This document shows, piece after piece, positions 9,201 through 16,911 of a stretch of 23,951 nt of DNA. Below the pieces are notes generated by a model. The model had not been told where the DNA came from, searched no databases, and was given only the letters and a program-made list of their open reading frames with translations. The number at the start of each line of letters is the position of its first letter. Within the stretch, counting starts at the first letter, position 1. The DNA is taken from positions 1 to 23,951 of IMG/VR virus record IMGVR_UViG_3300042691_033868. One strand, written 5' to 3'. A program made the translations under genes and the position numbers. The stretch is from a virus.

Positions 9201-11219
9201 TAATCTGTCGAGCAATGGGAGCTCAGTGTTCTGTTTAGCTAGCGCAAAGTTCTGCCCTGCCTTGCGAGTACTGCCTTGGATATCTGCCAGAGTGGAAGCT
9301 CTTAAAGCATCTCGAGCAGCTTGACTCATATTTTGGTAGTCAGTAGTTAATTTACGAACTTCGTCTTGAACACCTACTAAACTATTCTGAAGATCAGCGC
9401 CTGAACTTTGTAGAGCTTTCTGAGCTTTAGTAGCTCCGTTTGTTTCTTTCACAAACAAAGCTATAGCAGTTCCTAATGCGATGACTCCACCTGCTATGAA
9501 CAGGAATGGATTAGCCATCATCGCAGCAGTTAGCATATTCATAGCTACCCGTGCTGCGACTAACACTCCGGTTAAAAGGCCAGTGGACGCAGCAGCTCCC
9601 GCAGTTGCGACAGCCGTTGTCCCAGCGGCTGCACTAGATACTGCTAAAGAAGCAGCAAAAGCTTGAACAGCAATGATTGCAGCAGTCACTTTAGTAGTGT
9701 AAGCAGATATCATCGTCACCTGTGCGTAAATAGCAGAAGCTGCCATAGCTGTTGCGACAGTAGCTAACGAAATAGCAAGTATGTCCGCGTTACGTGTTAA
9801 AAAAGCGAATCCACCTGCTAACGCTCTTGCAATTGTGTTCAAAGCGCCGCCTTCTTTCAGTAGAACGACAACTCCATTGAAGATATCATTAAGTGCTGAA
9901 GTGAGACCTGCTTGACCTACGGCCTGTGAAAATTCAAAGAAGGCATTTTGAACACGCGCAATCCCAGCTGAGATAGTTTCCAAGGAGCTTGCCAAGCCAC
10001 GATCAGTCATAGCCGCGATAGATGCAGCAAAACCTACAACGAACTCATCCAGTTTCTTACCCGTGATCTCTTTGTTCTTAACCATTTCGAACAAAGCTTC
10101 AGTTGTGACTCCCATAGCGTCGGCAGCCGCACGCATGGCGATTGGAAGACGATCGCCTAATTGACCGCGAAGTTCTTCCATTTGGAGTTGGCCTTTAGCC
10201 ATGATTTGTGTCAAGGCTCGATACACACCTGCTGTATCATCCGCACTGAGCCCGAATACCCGTGCGCCTTGAGTGATATCGCGGAACGCCTTTTGTGTCT
10301 GCTCAACAGTTAACGTAGTTTCGGCAGAAGCTGCTCTAAACTGAGCATACCCGTTAGTCAAATCCCCAATGTAAACCGATAGGTCATCTGCGACTTGCTG
10401 AAGATATGAGAACTCCGTGGCGGCAATCGTAGCGGAACCTGTTACACCTTGAAGAGCAGCGTTACTCTTTTGGAAAGAGTCGATTTGCTTTGCAATTCCG
10501 GAGATGCCTGCGACAGCACCCAAAGCCGGAAGAACTTCGGCAGTACGCAAAAGCACACTAGAAAGTGAAAGAGCCTCAGTACGGAATCTGCTGAATTTTG
10601 CTCCAGCTTGATTCGCACCTGCGCCTGCACGACTGAAACCAGAATTAGCGGAATTAGATGCAGCATTAACCTTGTTCAAAGCGTTTGACAAAGTATTAGC
10701 GTTGCTCGCCATAGTCGCGAGATTTTTACCAGTCGGAATATTCGATAACACTGTAAACAACTTCTCAGCATTACTAACGGCTCGGCCATTAGGTCCGCGG
10801 AAATTATTCATAGCATTCATCAAAGAGACAAGATTGCTAAAATTACGTGACTTGTAAGAGTTAATCGCAGCGAATAAAGCTTTGATACTCGTAGTCATAT
10901 TCTTGCTAGGAGCGCGTGACTTAGAGATCGCACTTAGTAGGTCAGTAACACTTTGGGATACAGAAGGGTTGACGCCTCTAAGTCTACTAAGCCCGTCGAT
11001 TGCTTTTCCAAGCTGTGCAATCTGTTTAATCTTTTCTTGAGAGGCAACTGCCACTTTAGAAAGTTTACTGATGCGCTGAAAAAGCTCTTCGATCTTTTGC
11101 CCGGAGTCACCGGACATTCTATTCGCAGTACGCTGAATATCGCGTAAGGCTTTTACGACTTCGTCAGCACCTTTAGAAGCACCGCGAGCGTTAATACCAA
11201 TTGGGATTTCTTTAGTCAC
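6246..11219 (-). CDS. Tail tape measure protein
   Basis: This is the longest complete gene, about 1657 residues. Position after the chaperone pair and before M fits lambda H. The N-terminal 220 residues are helical and Ala/Ser/Asn-rich. A tape-measure domain follows at about 230-450 (ITQGARVFGLSADDTAGVYR, MEELRGQLGDRLPIAMRAAA). A long hydrophobic block at about 476-600 and an Ala/Thr-rich one at about 1480-1536 are the usual membrane-active parts. The C-terminus has IPFFHSGGIIG and GEEVLTPDHP, typical of H-type proteins. I chose the GTG at 11219 because it yields a start like other tape measures (TKEIPIGINARGASKGADEV) and overlaps the upstream stop by only 8 nt. A TTG at 11285 would add 22 residues. 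At about 1.5 angstrom per residue a tail near 250 nm is inferred. Confidence 0.94.
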   Translation of the reverse strand: MTKEIPIGINARGASKGADEVVKALRDIQRTANRMSGDSGQKIEELFQRISKLSKVAVASQEKIKQIAQLGKAIDGLSRLRGVNPSVSQSVTDLLSAISKSRAPSKNMTTSIKALFAAINSYKSRNFSNLVSLMNAMNNFRGPNGRAVSNAEKLFTVLSNIPTGKNLATMASNANTLSNALNKVNAASNSANSGFSRAGAGANQAGAKFSRFRTEALSLSSVLLRTAEVLPALGAVAGISGIAKQIDSFQKSNAALQGVTGSATIAATEFSYLQQVADDLSVYIGDLTNGYAQFRAASAETTLTVEQTQKAFRDITQGARVFGLSADDTAGVYRALTQIMAKGQLQMEELRGQLGDRLPIAMRAAADAMGVTTEALFEMVKNKEITGKKLDEFVVGFAASIAAMTDRGLASSLETISAGIARVQNAFFEFSQAVGQAGLTSALNDIFNGVVVLLKEGGALNTIARALAGGFAFLTRNADILAISLATVATAMAASAIYAQVTMISAYTTKVTAAIIAVQAFAASLAVSSAAAGTTAVATAGAAASTGLLTGVLVAARVAMNMLTAAMMANPFLFIAGGVIALGTAIALFVKETNGATKAQKALQSSGADLQNSLVGVQDEVRKLTTDYQNMSQAARDALRASTLADIQGSTRKAGQNFALAKQNTELPLLDRLRGRGGSDQAKTLKSLGVQISGAQTERDIKNLVVQVDALAKDNRSSKQVVEAATATSNALKAGLNELDKARLSSQKFTAAVAPNSKAGKDARMVLFGDTTGAGAGSGGAGGADGGKGKSRVLPKLESTLEDLINKTAEIVKVRATLEAYGKQGVFGSTEVIRRIEIEADATQMAKTAWQEYSQTLAEGNRSTFEKAISSGNKTAEGLKATAIAAAEAKDKLASLNNVASQMRGLSDTYSRLIDVEEATRDLLKISDQDFNKLFPNSVINRTEAIRRSIDKVFDAQSALDFGQQATAAVEEATASMELYLKTLKDRGFLEDKLEKTLRARAKLEMLANGGEAAGAYGAIAKSLLDYQKNLATLSATNAAVDSDTVNLTQNIYDLALAYTQSARSAMEATTAGKFLSKTYEEAINNASNLGSTLDAAFGGSNFSNQVKMLQAQTNAAREFAAGQSAMRNTKIGAGGALGPSESDIEKIVVQGARKAGDALSKEGQIYVNAAIDAEKLRQDLDRKTQDFQLRLTLIPGADQAPLLNSLKILQAGAGATLAAQQQTILRESIQRTQDAIARAQLEATNVGKVLSDGIDRAGDAFENFIKTGTLDLEALLRDTVASFARTTFIDPMLTKVRSAFSGGKDPTADIQKAADATGVQIAFNQALNNATVAEAQIIARTEAVTLRLEAITSRDELTATTMSNAATMFQAAVAAMPHAGAVNSGAALPQVGTQATQVASPASPIGPTSGVAVPQSTGAGGAVNAIAAPLQNAAKTLTQGSSVLSLGADTFQQGALSLIGSVIPGFNGSIAQQILSAVFGQIAAGTTATAAGATAAAAATNVTAGAALLASAAALTTAALSLTAAAVANAIPFFHSGGIIGKDGDMRRRAPRGNEQLLIGQKGEEVLTPDHPRHRDNYQPSYVAQPVYSPSSSSSSTGNVNVVNYNSFTMTGDSSGSVSPEEQARIGKVISDSVEAAIAKKLASRERSLSQRGGRK

Positions 11220-11616
11220 TGGAACCCCTGCCTCTGCTCTTGTTTTTGCGTGCTCGCTTACGTTCCTCCTCGCGAATACGCTCAAACTCTTTAGACATAT
11301 AGTGACTATCGAGTTGTTGGAAATGCGCTAAAAAGTCACTGACTTTTTCTTCGTTGGAGTCTGATAACGGGATAAGCTCAAGGTAGCACTTTATTTCCAT
11401 GATGGAAATAGCTCTAGGTCCGTGCTCTGTAATTTTTCTTTGCAGATTAAGCGACTGAAAGGCACTCCAAATCTCAATTTCGAATTCGTCTAAGAACTCG
11501 GTTTCTTTTTCAGGTTTGAGATCATTTGGAATTGGGAGGCCTCGTTCTTCCAAGGCCTCCCTAACTTTCGCAGCACTAGCAGTGTTCCCTTTAGGAACTT
11601 CCAGACGCTTTAGGAG
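11212..11616 (-). CDS. Tail assembly chaperone, T-like extension made by -1 frameshift (fusion with the upstream frame)
   Basis: This reading frame is open from the slippery site at 11616-11622 to the TAA at 11212-11214 and adds about 134 residues to the first 128 of the upstream protein, giving a fusion of about 262. After the shift it reads LLKRLEVPKGNTASAAKVRE and then continues into EERGLPIPND. It is acidic in the middle and ends in a very basic Arg/Lys tail (about 25 residues). In lambda the equivalent gpG-T is made at low frequency and its T part brings tail tube subunits to the tape measure. Internal initiation at the TTG at 11553 is possible, but it has no good SD and lies in a hairpin loop, so frameshifting is the better explanation. 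It overlaps the tape measure start by 8 nt. Confidence 0.82.
   Translation of the reverse strand, partial: LLKRLEVPKGNTASAAKVREALEERGLPIPNDLKPEKETEFLDEFEIEIWSAFQSLNLQRKITEHGPRAISIMEIKCYLELIPLSDSNEEKVSDFLAHFQQLDSHYMSKEFERIREEERKRARKNKSRGRGSSD
11534..11561 (-). other. 9-bp RNA hairpin downstream of the frameshift site
   Basis: A perfect 9-bp stem (GGGAGGCCT pairing with AGGCCTCCC) has a 10-nt loop. On the mRNA it begins about 55 nt after the slippery heptamer, and the TTG at 11553 falls in its loop. No U-run follows, so it is not a terminator. A smaller stem (GTTCC/GGAAC, loop 5) lies at 11584-11598, about 17 nt from the slippery site. Either could stimulate frameshifting; this is inference. 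Confidence 0.5.
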
Positions 11617-11999
11617 TTTTTTGCTCTTTCCACGTCTTGCTGAATTTTGAAGTTATCCAAGATGCCGGACTGGGTCACGATATCTGATTGGAAATCAGGT
11701 GCTTCTCTAAGAATTTGAACAACATCTGCTTCAGCATAAGTACCCAACTCCGGAATGTCCCAATCAACAAGCAACGCTTCTTGAATGAAACGCAAGTTGA
11801 CCTCTTCTTGCTGAGAAGGGGTCAACTCTTTACCGCGTGCTCGGGCAGCTTCATAGGGCTTCATGAGACTGGTTAGAATTTTTTGCGCGTGCTTAGAGGA
11901 AGACCGTCTGATCTTAATCCAAACATCGGGTGCAAGTTCTACCCAATTACCTTCTTCGGCCAATGTGTTGTTCTGGCCATACTTATCCTTGAAGCTCAT
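11610..11999 (-). CDS. Tail assembly chaperone, short form (lambda G-like)
   Basis: This 129-residue protein sits between the tail tube gene and the tape measure, the classical place for a G-type chaperone. It starts FKDKYGQNN and has a helix-rich body around PSQQEEVNLRFIQEALLVDWD (about 61-82). Its last codons are GCA AAA AAC TCC TAA, which contain the canonical slippery heptamer A AAA AAC in the correct phase. Most ribosomes should stop here and make the short form; a minority shift -1 into the T-like frame. The ATG has a good SD (AAGGA, 6 nt spacing). Such chaperones coat the tape measure and are not usually in the mature virion. Sequence similarity alone is weak; position and the frameshift carry the assignment. 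Confidence 0.85.
   Translation of the reverse strand: MSFKDKYGQNNTLAEEGNWVELAPDVWIKIRRSSSKHAQKILTSLMKPYEAARARGKELTPSQQEEVNLRFIQEALLVDWDIPELGTYAEADVVQILREAPDFQSDIVTQSGILDNFKIQQDVERAKNS
11616..11622 (-). promoter_or_regulatory. -1 programmed ribosomal frameshift site A AAA AAC
   Basis: Read on the minus strand, codons GCA AAA AAC give the heptamer A_AAA_AAC in X_XXY_YYZ phase, two codons before the zero-frame TAA. The -1 frame from this point is open for about 134 codons into the T-like region; both frame starts are congruent (11616 and 11553 modulo 3). Confidence 0.85.
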
Positions 12000-12014
12000 T
12001 GTAGTTCCTTAAAG

Positions 12015-13424
12015 TTACTCGAGATAAGAGTATCTCGACAGTTGGAAAGTGTATCCCAGCGTAGGGTGCTTGAGGCCTTGGAAGCCTAAAGATGGGATGA
12101 TGTCGCTATCCACACCGGATACTTCATCACCACCCTCAGTGAACTTAACACGTGGAATATCAAGATGGTAGCCCGATGCTTTATCATTTGCAAGCATCGG
12201 TGCCGAGATCGATAGAGGGGTGTTGTTCTGAATTGCGTTAACCAAAGAAGCGTCACCGAAGTAGGCTTCCAGAGTTCCAGTCAGTTCGAAACGGCCTTGA
12301 CCAAGCGAAGCATAACCAGTATTGGCAATCGCCTCACGACCTCGCATGTTGTTAGTCATCTCGATACTTAACGAGGTGATAGCAGTCAAGAAGTCAGCGT
12401 TGTTGATACGAATCTGGCCGATGTTTGAAGAGGCATTGTAAATTTCGCCTTCAACAGCAGCCAAAGTCGTAGCACCCGTAGTCCGAGTTGTGCTGTAGTT
12501 AGCAGCATTCAAACCCATTGCTTCAAAGGCAACTTGAACGTTGGAGCGAGCAGCCAAGTCAAAGGACAAGTCAAACTCAACGCCTCGGAATACGCGATAG
12601 GTAGAGACTTCATCAGCGCGAACAACTTCGCGTTCAACAGAGAATGAGCGACGAACAATACCGTTACGGACATAGTCGCCAGTAAGGATACGGATAGTTC
12701 TACCTGTGCCTGCATCTGCAGTCCAGCCAGTAGGCGTTGAGTCCAAGGTAAGAGTAGTTGCTGAGACAGAGGCAATACGGACCCAAGTGTTATTTGCGAG
12801 GGTAGCGAAGCCGTTTGCACCTTCTGCAATTTTGATCCACTGGCCTGCAACGAAACCAAGGTTGACGAAGTTCAAGGCAATAGTGGTCAGGCGCGGTGGA
12901 GAAGCCAAGGCTGCGATATCTGCAGAAGCACCTTCAATACCAACAACACGAACTTGGCCAGAGACAGCGGACTCTACCGTTAGGGAAGTAGTAGTGATCG
13001 CTGTAGCAGTAGAAGAAACTACTCTGCGAACAGCACCATTGTTCAACGGACTACCAGTTAAGCGGATAAGGTGTCCGGCTAAGAAAGCCGCACCACCCGA
13101 AGCAACAGTGATTGCAGTCGCACTAGTCGCAGTGTACGTGAGCCGTGGAGTGTTCGCCCAAGTGCCACCAAGCGAGGCTTGGAAAAAATCGTCCAAGGCG
13201 CTGAAACGCAGACGAGCGCTTACGTCGCCACTGACTTCAAAGCCTAGAACAGGAACGTCAAGAACCTGACGATCTGGTACAATAGTGTCGTCTGCTTCGG
13301 TGTCAACGTTCAACGTCATGGACGAGGAAGTAAAACCGATAGCTTGAAAAGCTGGGTTGGCAGGAGTCACACCATTGGTGACCTCCTGAATGTATCGAAG
13401 GGAAGTTCTATTGGCGTCGGCCAT
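12015..13424 (-). CDS. Major tail tube protein with inserted beta-rich modules
   Basis: This 469-residue protein resembles the Phage_tube_2 group of tail tube proteins: N-terminal ANRTSLRYIQEVTNGVTP, a central FSVEREV...YRVFRGVEFD, and a C-terminal FQGLKHPTLGYTFQLSRYSY. It is longer than a typical tube protein because of two similar beta-rich modules at about residues 95-240, each with F-x-AG-x-x-I, an NN pair and a serine/threonine-rich VSSxxATxxTL strand. They probably decorate the tube surface. The ATG has a strong SD (AGGAG, 6 nt). The gene has its own promoter about 42 nt upstream, matching the need for many copies. G+C and codon choice look more biased than in neighbours, as in the capsid gene, consistent with high expression. 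Confidence 0.88.
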   Translation of the reverse strand: MADANRTSLRYIQEVTNGVTPANPAFQAIGFTSSSMTLNVDTEADDTIVPDRQVLDVPVLGFEVSGDVSARLRFSALDDFFQASLGGTWANTPRLTYTATSATAITVASGGAAFLAGHLIRLTGSPLNNGAVRRVVSSTATAITTTSLTVESAVSGQVRVVGIEGASADIAALASPPRLTTIALNFVNLGFVAGQWIKIAEGANGFATLANNTWVRIASVSATTLTLDSTPTGWTADAGTGRTIRILTGDYVRNGIVRRSFSVEREVVRADEVSTYRVFRGVEFDLSFDLAARSNVQVAFEAMGLNAANYSTTRTTGATTLAAVEGEIYNASSNIGQIRINNADFLTAITSLSIEMTNNMRGREAIANTGYASLGQGRFELTGTLEAYFGDASLVNAIQNNTPLSISAPMLANDKASGYHLDIPRVKFTEGGDEVSGVDSDIIPSLGFQGLKHPTLGYTFQLSRYSYLE

Positions 13425-13473
13425 CGTTGTCTCCTGTCTTGATAGGGCTTTGCGACACCGTCGCCAAATACTG

Positions 13474-13502
13474 TCTATAATGGATTAGGCTCTTATAAGC
13501 AA
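13474..13502 (-). promoter_or_regulatory. Sigma70-like promoter for the tail tube gene
   Basis: On the minus strand TTGCTT (13497-13502) is followed after exactly 17 nt by TATAGA (13474-13479), continuing as CAGT. The same element, TTGC.. -17- TATAGACAGT, lies before the capsid gene. Predicted transcription start is near 13467. Confidence 0.75.
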
Positions 13503-13512
13503 GCCTTCTTTG

Positions 13513-13929
13513 CTATTCATCAACGTAGAATTTGACTATTGCAGACTCTCGATAGCGGCCTTCTTTGAAGCCTAAAGTTTGCACGTTCGCTACATCGAAA
13601 ACAACGTGGCGACCGTTTGGCAACTCAAGACGAGCTTCATTAAAATACGTGTTGAAAACATCTAAAGTAAATGTGATATTTTTCGTGCCGCTACCTGCGG
13701 GAACTTCTCCATGCAAGAACAAATAACCTCTCCGACGAATGAAGGTGGGGCTACCAATAGACTCGCGCTGACGTCCTGTAGGTGGGTAAGTAATCTGAAC
13801 TCGAAAAACTGGTTCGCCGCTTTCTGTATTAACAGAGTCAATATTCGGGAACACAAGTTTTCCAAGGGCGCTAGTCCAGAAGGACTCTAGTTTCACAGCG
13901 ACAGCTTGCCTAATCCATTCAGCGTACAC
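13513..13929 (-). CDS. Tail terminator protein (DUF4128-like)
   Basis: This 138-residue protein lies directly before the tail tube gene in reading order, the usual place of the lambda U-like tail terminator. It has an N-terminal helix (AEWIRQAVAVKLESFW), a V-F-R-V-Q-I-T-Y-P-P strand and a beta-rich remainder (RRRGYLFLHGEVPAGSGT), as expected of the alpha/beta terminator fold. The protein caps the growing tube and makes the joint to the head. The start is GTG at 13929, with GGGAG 9 nt upstream, overlapping the previous gene by 11 nt. No better start is present. The family assignment rests on pattern and synteny, not on a search. Confidence 0.72.
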   Translation of the reverse strand: MYAEWIRQAVAVKLESFWTSALGKLVFPNIDSVNTESGEPVFRVQITYPPTGRQRESIGSPTFIRRRGYLFLHGEVPAGSGTKNITFTLDVFNTYFNEARLELPNGRHVVFDVANVQTLGFKEGRYRESAIVKFYVDE

Positions 13930-14392
13930 GATCTAACACTCCCAGCACGGCACTCTCAATTTCTTCGGTAATCATATAGCTGTAGCCCGTTAACGATCCG
14001 CTATCCAGATCGTCAAAGTTTTGATTATCCTCATATTCAACATTGTTTACCAAATATAGAGTACGATAAGGATTAGAAAAGACATCGCGCCTAATTGAAA
14101 GAGCTTCAAACCTAGCTTCTGCATCAAACTCTCCAGGTGCTACAGGATATTCAGGATCCCACCATTTTGCATCAAATTGAACACTATTGGAAGAAGGCGT
14201 TCCCATGCTCCAAAAGAAGTTCGAAAGTGTCTCACCAGTCCACACTGGGGTATTCGCGATATAGGCCTCTGTTCCAGCTTTCACACAAGCCATCAAAGTA
14301 TTAGCTACGGTGAAGCGAATCGAGCGTTGAGTTTCCTCAACCAGCTCATTTATGATATCATCTACGTCTACTGTGAAGACTTGATTACCCAT
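13919..14392 (-). CDS. Neck / tail completion protein (HK97 gp10-like)
   Basis: This 157-residue protein has the build of HK97 gp10-like proteins: an N-terminal helix with basic residues, then ANTPVWTGETLSNFFWSMG (about 50-68), the 'treated-to-form-a-tube' TPVxTGxL motif typical of the family, and a C-terminal helix. Such proteins sit at the head-tail joint or help complete the tail. The ATG overlaps the previous gene's end by 8 nt (ATGGGTAA) and has AAGGCAGG as SD. It lies in the standard place between the head stopper-like protein and the tail terminator. The middle is rich in acidic and aromatic residues. Confidence 0.75.
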   Translation of the reverse strand: MGNQVFTVDVDDIINELVEETQRSIRFTVANTLMACVKAGTEAYIANTPVWTGETLSNFFWSMGTPSSNSVQFDAKWWDPEYPVAPGEFDAEARFEALSIRRDVFSNPYRTLYLVNNVEYEDNQNFDDLDSGSLTGYSYMITEEIESAVLGVLDRVR

Positions 14393-14807
14393 TTGGACCT
14401 GCCTTGTGGAAATCCACCAAGTAAATCGCCTGAGTTGGGATATACTCCACGGAGTCTACTTTGAATTTATAATCGTCCCATTCGAAACTATCACGATTGC
14501 TAGGTACCTCACCTTGGAGAAGAGTGTACGGCAAAAGCAACGTACCTGTCTCCAACTTAGCTGGAGGATCAACGTAGATACCTGTCGACGAGAAGTTAGC
14601 TACATTATCCTTGTCTTGACGTGGGTAAATCACGACTTTTTGCTCTAGGGATAAAGAGCCTCTCTGGCTGACTGTGTCAGTAAGAATATCGTAACGCTCG
14701 TTAGCTACTGATTGAAAATTCCACAGAACCGTAGTCGTGGCATCTTCCAACAGAGCCATCGCTTTGTCAACGGCTTTACGAACGATCTTGTTTAAGGGAA
14801 GCTTCAT
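14385..14807 (-). CDS. Probable head-tail connector / stopper protein
   Basis: This 140-residue protein is not clearly recognised by sequence. It has an N-terminal basic helix (LNKIVRKAVDKAMALL) and a beta-rich body with GTLLLPYTLLQGEVPSNRDSF-type turns (quoted in part), ending VEYIPTQAIYLVDF. That shape and its place between a DnaT-like adaptor and a gp10-like protein suggest a head completion or stopper protein. The ATG overlaps the upstream stop as ATGA, indicating coupling. The function is inferred from order only. Confidence 0.6.
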   Translation of the reverse strand: MKLPLNKIVRKAVDKAMALLEDATTTVLWNFQSVANERYDILTDTVSQRGSLSLEQKVVIYPRQDKDNVANFSSTGIYVDPPAKLETGTLLLPYTLLQGEVPSNRDSFEWDDYKFKVDSVEYIPTQAIYLVDFHKAGPNG

Positions 14808-15322
14808 GCACTTGCGAGCCTCCGTGATACAATGCGTCCTCTAGAGCTCACACCTACGGTGGAGTAAGGTGAGAGCATCGCCACTACGTGAGGAGCAATC
14901 GGCAGTTTGCTTGGATTGGTTGTCTCGTCTGATTTTAGACTGACTTCCAGAGGCCCCACTTTAACTGAGTTCACACCCTGCTCCGTTGAAGAAGCAATCG
15001 TGTTTTCGTTCTGATATTCAGCTTGTAGGAGCGTAGCAATCTTAATGATATTGGGGACGCCCGTGAGCAATCTACCTTCAGTATCATAAAACAAACTACG
15101 TGGGAATTTCAAAGCTTGAGTGGTACTGTATAGCGTACCATTGAAACTCAGGTAGATATCTAGAATGCTCGTAGCGGCTTTAAGAAGCTCCTGCTTGCGA
15201 GCAGTCAACAAAGTAGTGAAAGTTGAAGATGGGTCACCATACGTCGCAGCAAGAGCATCAGCTTCGACCACGGAGATATAGCTGTCACTGTTAGTGAGAC
15301 CAGTCCCATCTTCAACAATCAT
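14804..15322 (-). CDS. Head-tail adaptor of the DnaT-like family
   Basis: This 172-residue protein begins MIVEDGTGLTNSDSYISVVE and continues with an A-A-x-Y-G-D motif, an arrangement typical of phage proteins catalogued as 'DnaT-like ssDNA-binding', which act as the first head completion protein under the portal. The middle is helical (ARKQELLKAATSILD, about 42-56; IIKIATLLQAEYQNEN, about 91-106). The C-terminus (SPYSTVGVSSRGRIVSRR) also fits the family. The DNA-binding label is historical; in this context the adaptor role is more likely. The ATG follows the previous stop by 3 nt and has AAGG 8 nt upstream. Confidence 0.78.
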   Translation of the reverse strand: MIVEDGTGLTNSDSYISVVEADALAATYGDPSSTFTTLLTARKQELLKAATSILDIYLSFNGTLYSTTQALKFPRSLFYDTEGRLLTGVPNIIKIATLLQAEYQNENTIASSTEQGVNSVKVGPLEVSLKSDETTNPSKLPIAPHVVAMLSPYSTVGVSSRGRIVSRRLASA

Positions 15323-15325
15323 AAC

Positions 15326-15613
15326 TTACGCCTTATCTTTGGCGGCGGTTGCCTTGGCCTCTGTGGCCTTAGCCTCGGCTGCCTTTGTCTCGGTATCCTG
15401 AGCTGGGGCAGTAGTTACAGGAGCAGTCACAGGCTCTTCCTGTGTGGTTGGCTCGGTAGCTGCCTCTGTGGCCTCTACGGCGTCGCCCGCTTCTCCCTGT
15501 GGTTGGTACTCGCGTACAAACACGTAGCCCATTTGCAGATAGCCCTCGTAGGAAGCCGAACCTTCTTCAAGAATAGCTTCTTGGCCATCTTTTCCCATTA
15601 CAACAAGTCTCAT
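15326..15613 (-). CDS. Small Ala/Thr/Lys-rich protein after the capsid gene, unknown function
   Basis: This 95-residue protein has a short folded-looking N-terminus (about 1-38, with SASYEGYLQMGYVFVREY) and then a low-complexity tail rich in Glu, Ala, Thr and Lys, ending in repeats of KA(T/A)EAKAT. The start ATG has GAGGG 7 nt upstream. It lies after the capsid terminator and 3 nt before the DnaT-like adaptor, so it depends on readthrough or an unseen promoter. Small proteins with a folded head and disordered tail in this place are common in phages and may be minor head components. I do not assign a function. Confidence 0.75.
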   Translation of the reverse strand: MRLVVMGKDGQEAILEEGSASYEGYLQMGYVFVREYQPQGEAGDAVEATEAATEPTTQEEPVTAPVTTAPAQDTETKAAEAKATEAKATAAKDKA

Positions 15614-15640
15614 GATTTTTCCCTCAAGTTAGTCCAAATG

Positions 15641-15674
15641 AAAAGACTAGCCCCCGTTTATACGAGGGCTAGTC
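15641..15674 (-). terminator. Intrinsic terminator after the major capsid gene
   Basis: On the minus strand a 9-bp perfect stem GACTAGCCC/GGGCTAGTC (15645-15653 with 15666-15674) and a 12-nt loop are followed by TTTTCATTT. It begins 9 nt after the capsid stop. Confidence 0.82.
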
Positions 15675-15683
15675 AATTACAAG

Positions 15684-16853
15684 TTAGACGGCTGGGCTAC
15701 AAACGCCACGGAACAGCAACTCAGGCTGAATAACCGCAGCACCGACCATCGTATCGAAGGACACAATGTTCTTCTTCAACGACATGTCGTAACCGAACAC
15801 CAAGCGGATACCCAAACCACGATAGTTTACGGTAGCCGATGGGAACGCACCGCCCAATGGGGGTTCTGGAGCGACGCAGGCATAGGCCAAACCGCGACGA
15901 TCACCAAGGATCGACACAGGATGATCACCGACGAAGGTTACAACAGTCGTGGAGGGCACGTTCACTGGGAGCGCTGGCGAGAACGCAACAGTGATCGAGT
16001 TAGCAGCAGCCGTCGCAGCAGCAGTTACGCGGAAGCCCAAAGGCACGCCACGGCTGTTGACAACGCCAGCAATCGTGAACAAGTCACCAACTCGAACCGT
16101 ACCCGTAAGGGTCGCGGAGTTCAGGGCCATCGAGACAGCGCCAGCAGTTTGGTTCGAGGTCACTGCACCAGCTTTGATGGTGCCGTTGCTGATTGTACCA
16201 GCGGTGTGGATCGGCAGAGCTTCCGATTCCAACCAATCGATACCAGCCTTGCGGCCGAGGTAGGCATCCATCATTGCACGACCGCCGTCGCCCAAGGAGT
16301 CAGCACGCACCAAGTCACCGGTGGAGCGGAGGTCCGAAGCGAGGAACGGGTCGACCATACCCATGCGATTTGCCAAAGGAATCTTGGCCATCGCCATATG
16401 AGCGCTGATCTTAGCAATGTTTGCCAACGAGTCGAACTTCGTTGTAGTGGTGCCGAAGAACTGGTTGATGCCAGTGTACTTCGAAATCACATAATCTTCG
16501 ACCTTGTTAGCGATGGACTTCATGGCTGGAGCAGCAACTTGCTCAGTGAAATCGCGAACGTCCAACGACAGTTCCTTCGAGTCCAGCTCAACCGTGGTGT
16601 CGAAGAACTTTTCGATGACCAAGTTGACCGAGCTTTCTTGGATCGTCTGGCGGGTAACAGCAGTTACGCCATCAAATTCGTTGGTTACGAAAGTGGGCGG
16701 GCGGCGAATACGGATAGTGTCGCCAAGGTTGATACCGCTGGTGAATTCAGGCTCGTAGTCGCGATAAAAAGCACCAACAGCGGCGAGGCTGTCTTCCAGG
16801 ATCACCAGCGACTCTTGCGCGATCCCAACGGCATTAGCATAAACTCCAGGCAT
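15684..16853 (-). CDS. Major capsid protein, P22 coat-like family
   Basis: This 389-residue protein follows the scaffold gene in reading order and has the pattern of P22 coat-like capsid proteins: GVYANAVGIAQESLVILED at the N-terminus, GDTIRIRRPPTFV at about 44-56, VELDSKELSLDVRDFTEQV at about 88-106, and a C-terminal LGIRLVFGYDMSLKKNIVSF. An Ala/Thr/Val-rich insert at about 213-318 is in the place of the P22 I-domain and may stabilise subunit contacts. The protein forms the icosahedral shell. The ATG has AAGGA 9 nt upstream. The gene has its own promoter and is bracketed by terminators, so it is transcribed as an insulated unit as well as by readthrough. G+C is higher than in neighbours, which also creates long false frames on the other strand. 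Confidence 0.93.
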   Translation of the reverse strand: MPGVYANAVGIAQESLVILEDSLAAVGAFYRDYEPEFTSGINLGDTIRIRRPPTFVTNEFDGVTAVTRQTIQESSVNLVIEKFFDTTVELDSKELSLDVRDFTEQVAAPAMKSIANKVEDYVISKYTGINQFFGTTTTKFDSLANIAKISAHMAMAKIPLANRMGMVDPFLASDLRSTGDLVRADSLGDGGRAMMDAYLGRKAGIDWLESEALPIHTAGTISNGTIKAGAVTSNQTAGAVSMALNSATLTGTVRVGDLFTIAGVVNSRGVPLGFRVTAAATAAANSITVAFSPALPVNVPSTTVVTFVGDHPVSILGDRRGLAYACVAPEPPLGGAFPSATVNYRGLGIRLVFGYDMSLKKNIVSFDTMVGAAVIQPELLFRGVCSPAV

Positions 16854-16911
16854 TTGGAGGAATCCTTCTGTAAGGGTGTTTAGAGAAAGCTACCTCCGGC
16901 AGCAGGAACTG

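Noticed and set aside
11212-11553. Separate gene starting at TTG 11553 for the T-like protein
   Set aside because: No good SD, the start lies in a hairpin loop, and the upstream slippery site with an open -1 frame gives a better explanation.
12706-13269. 187-codon plus-strand frame antisense to the tail tube gene
   Set aside because: Low-complexity Val/Ala/Pro composition mirrors the codon bias of the tail tube gene on the other strand; no SD or family match.
15921-16883. 320-codon plus-strand frame antisense to the capsid gene
   Set aside because: It lies opposite the well-supported major capsid gene, has no family resemblance and no suitable SD; the biased codons of the capsid gene explain the open antisense frame.
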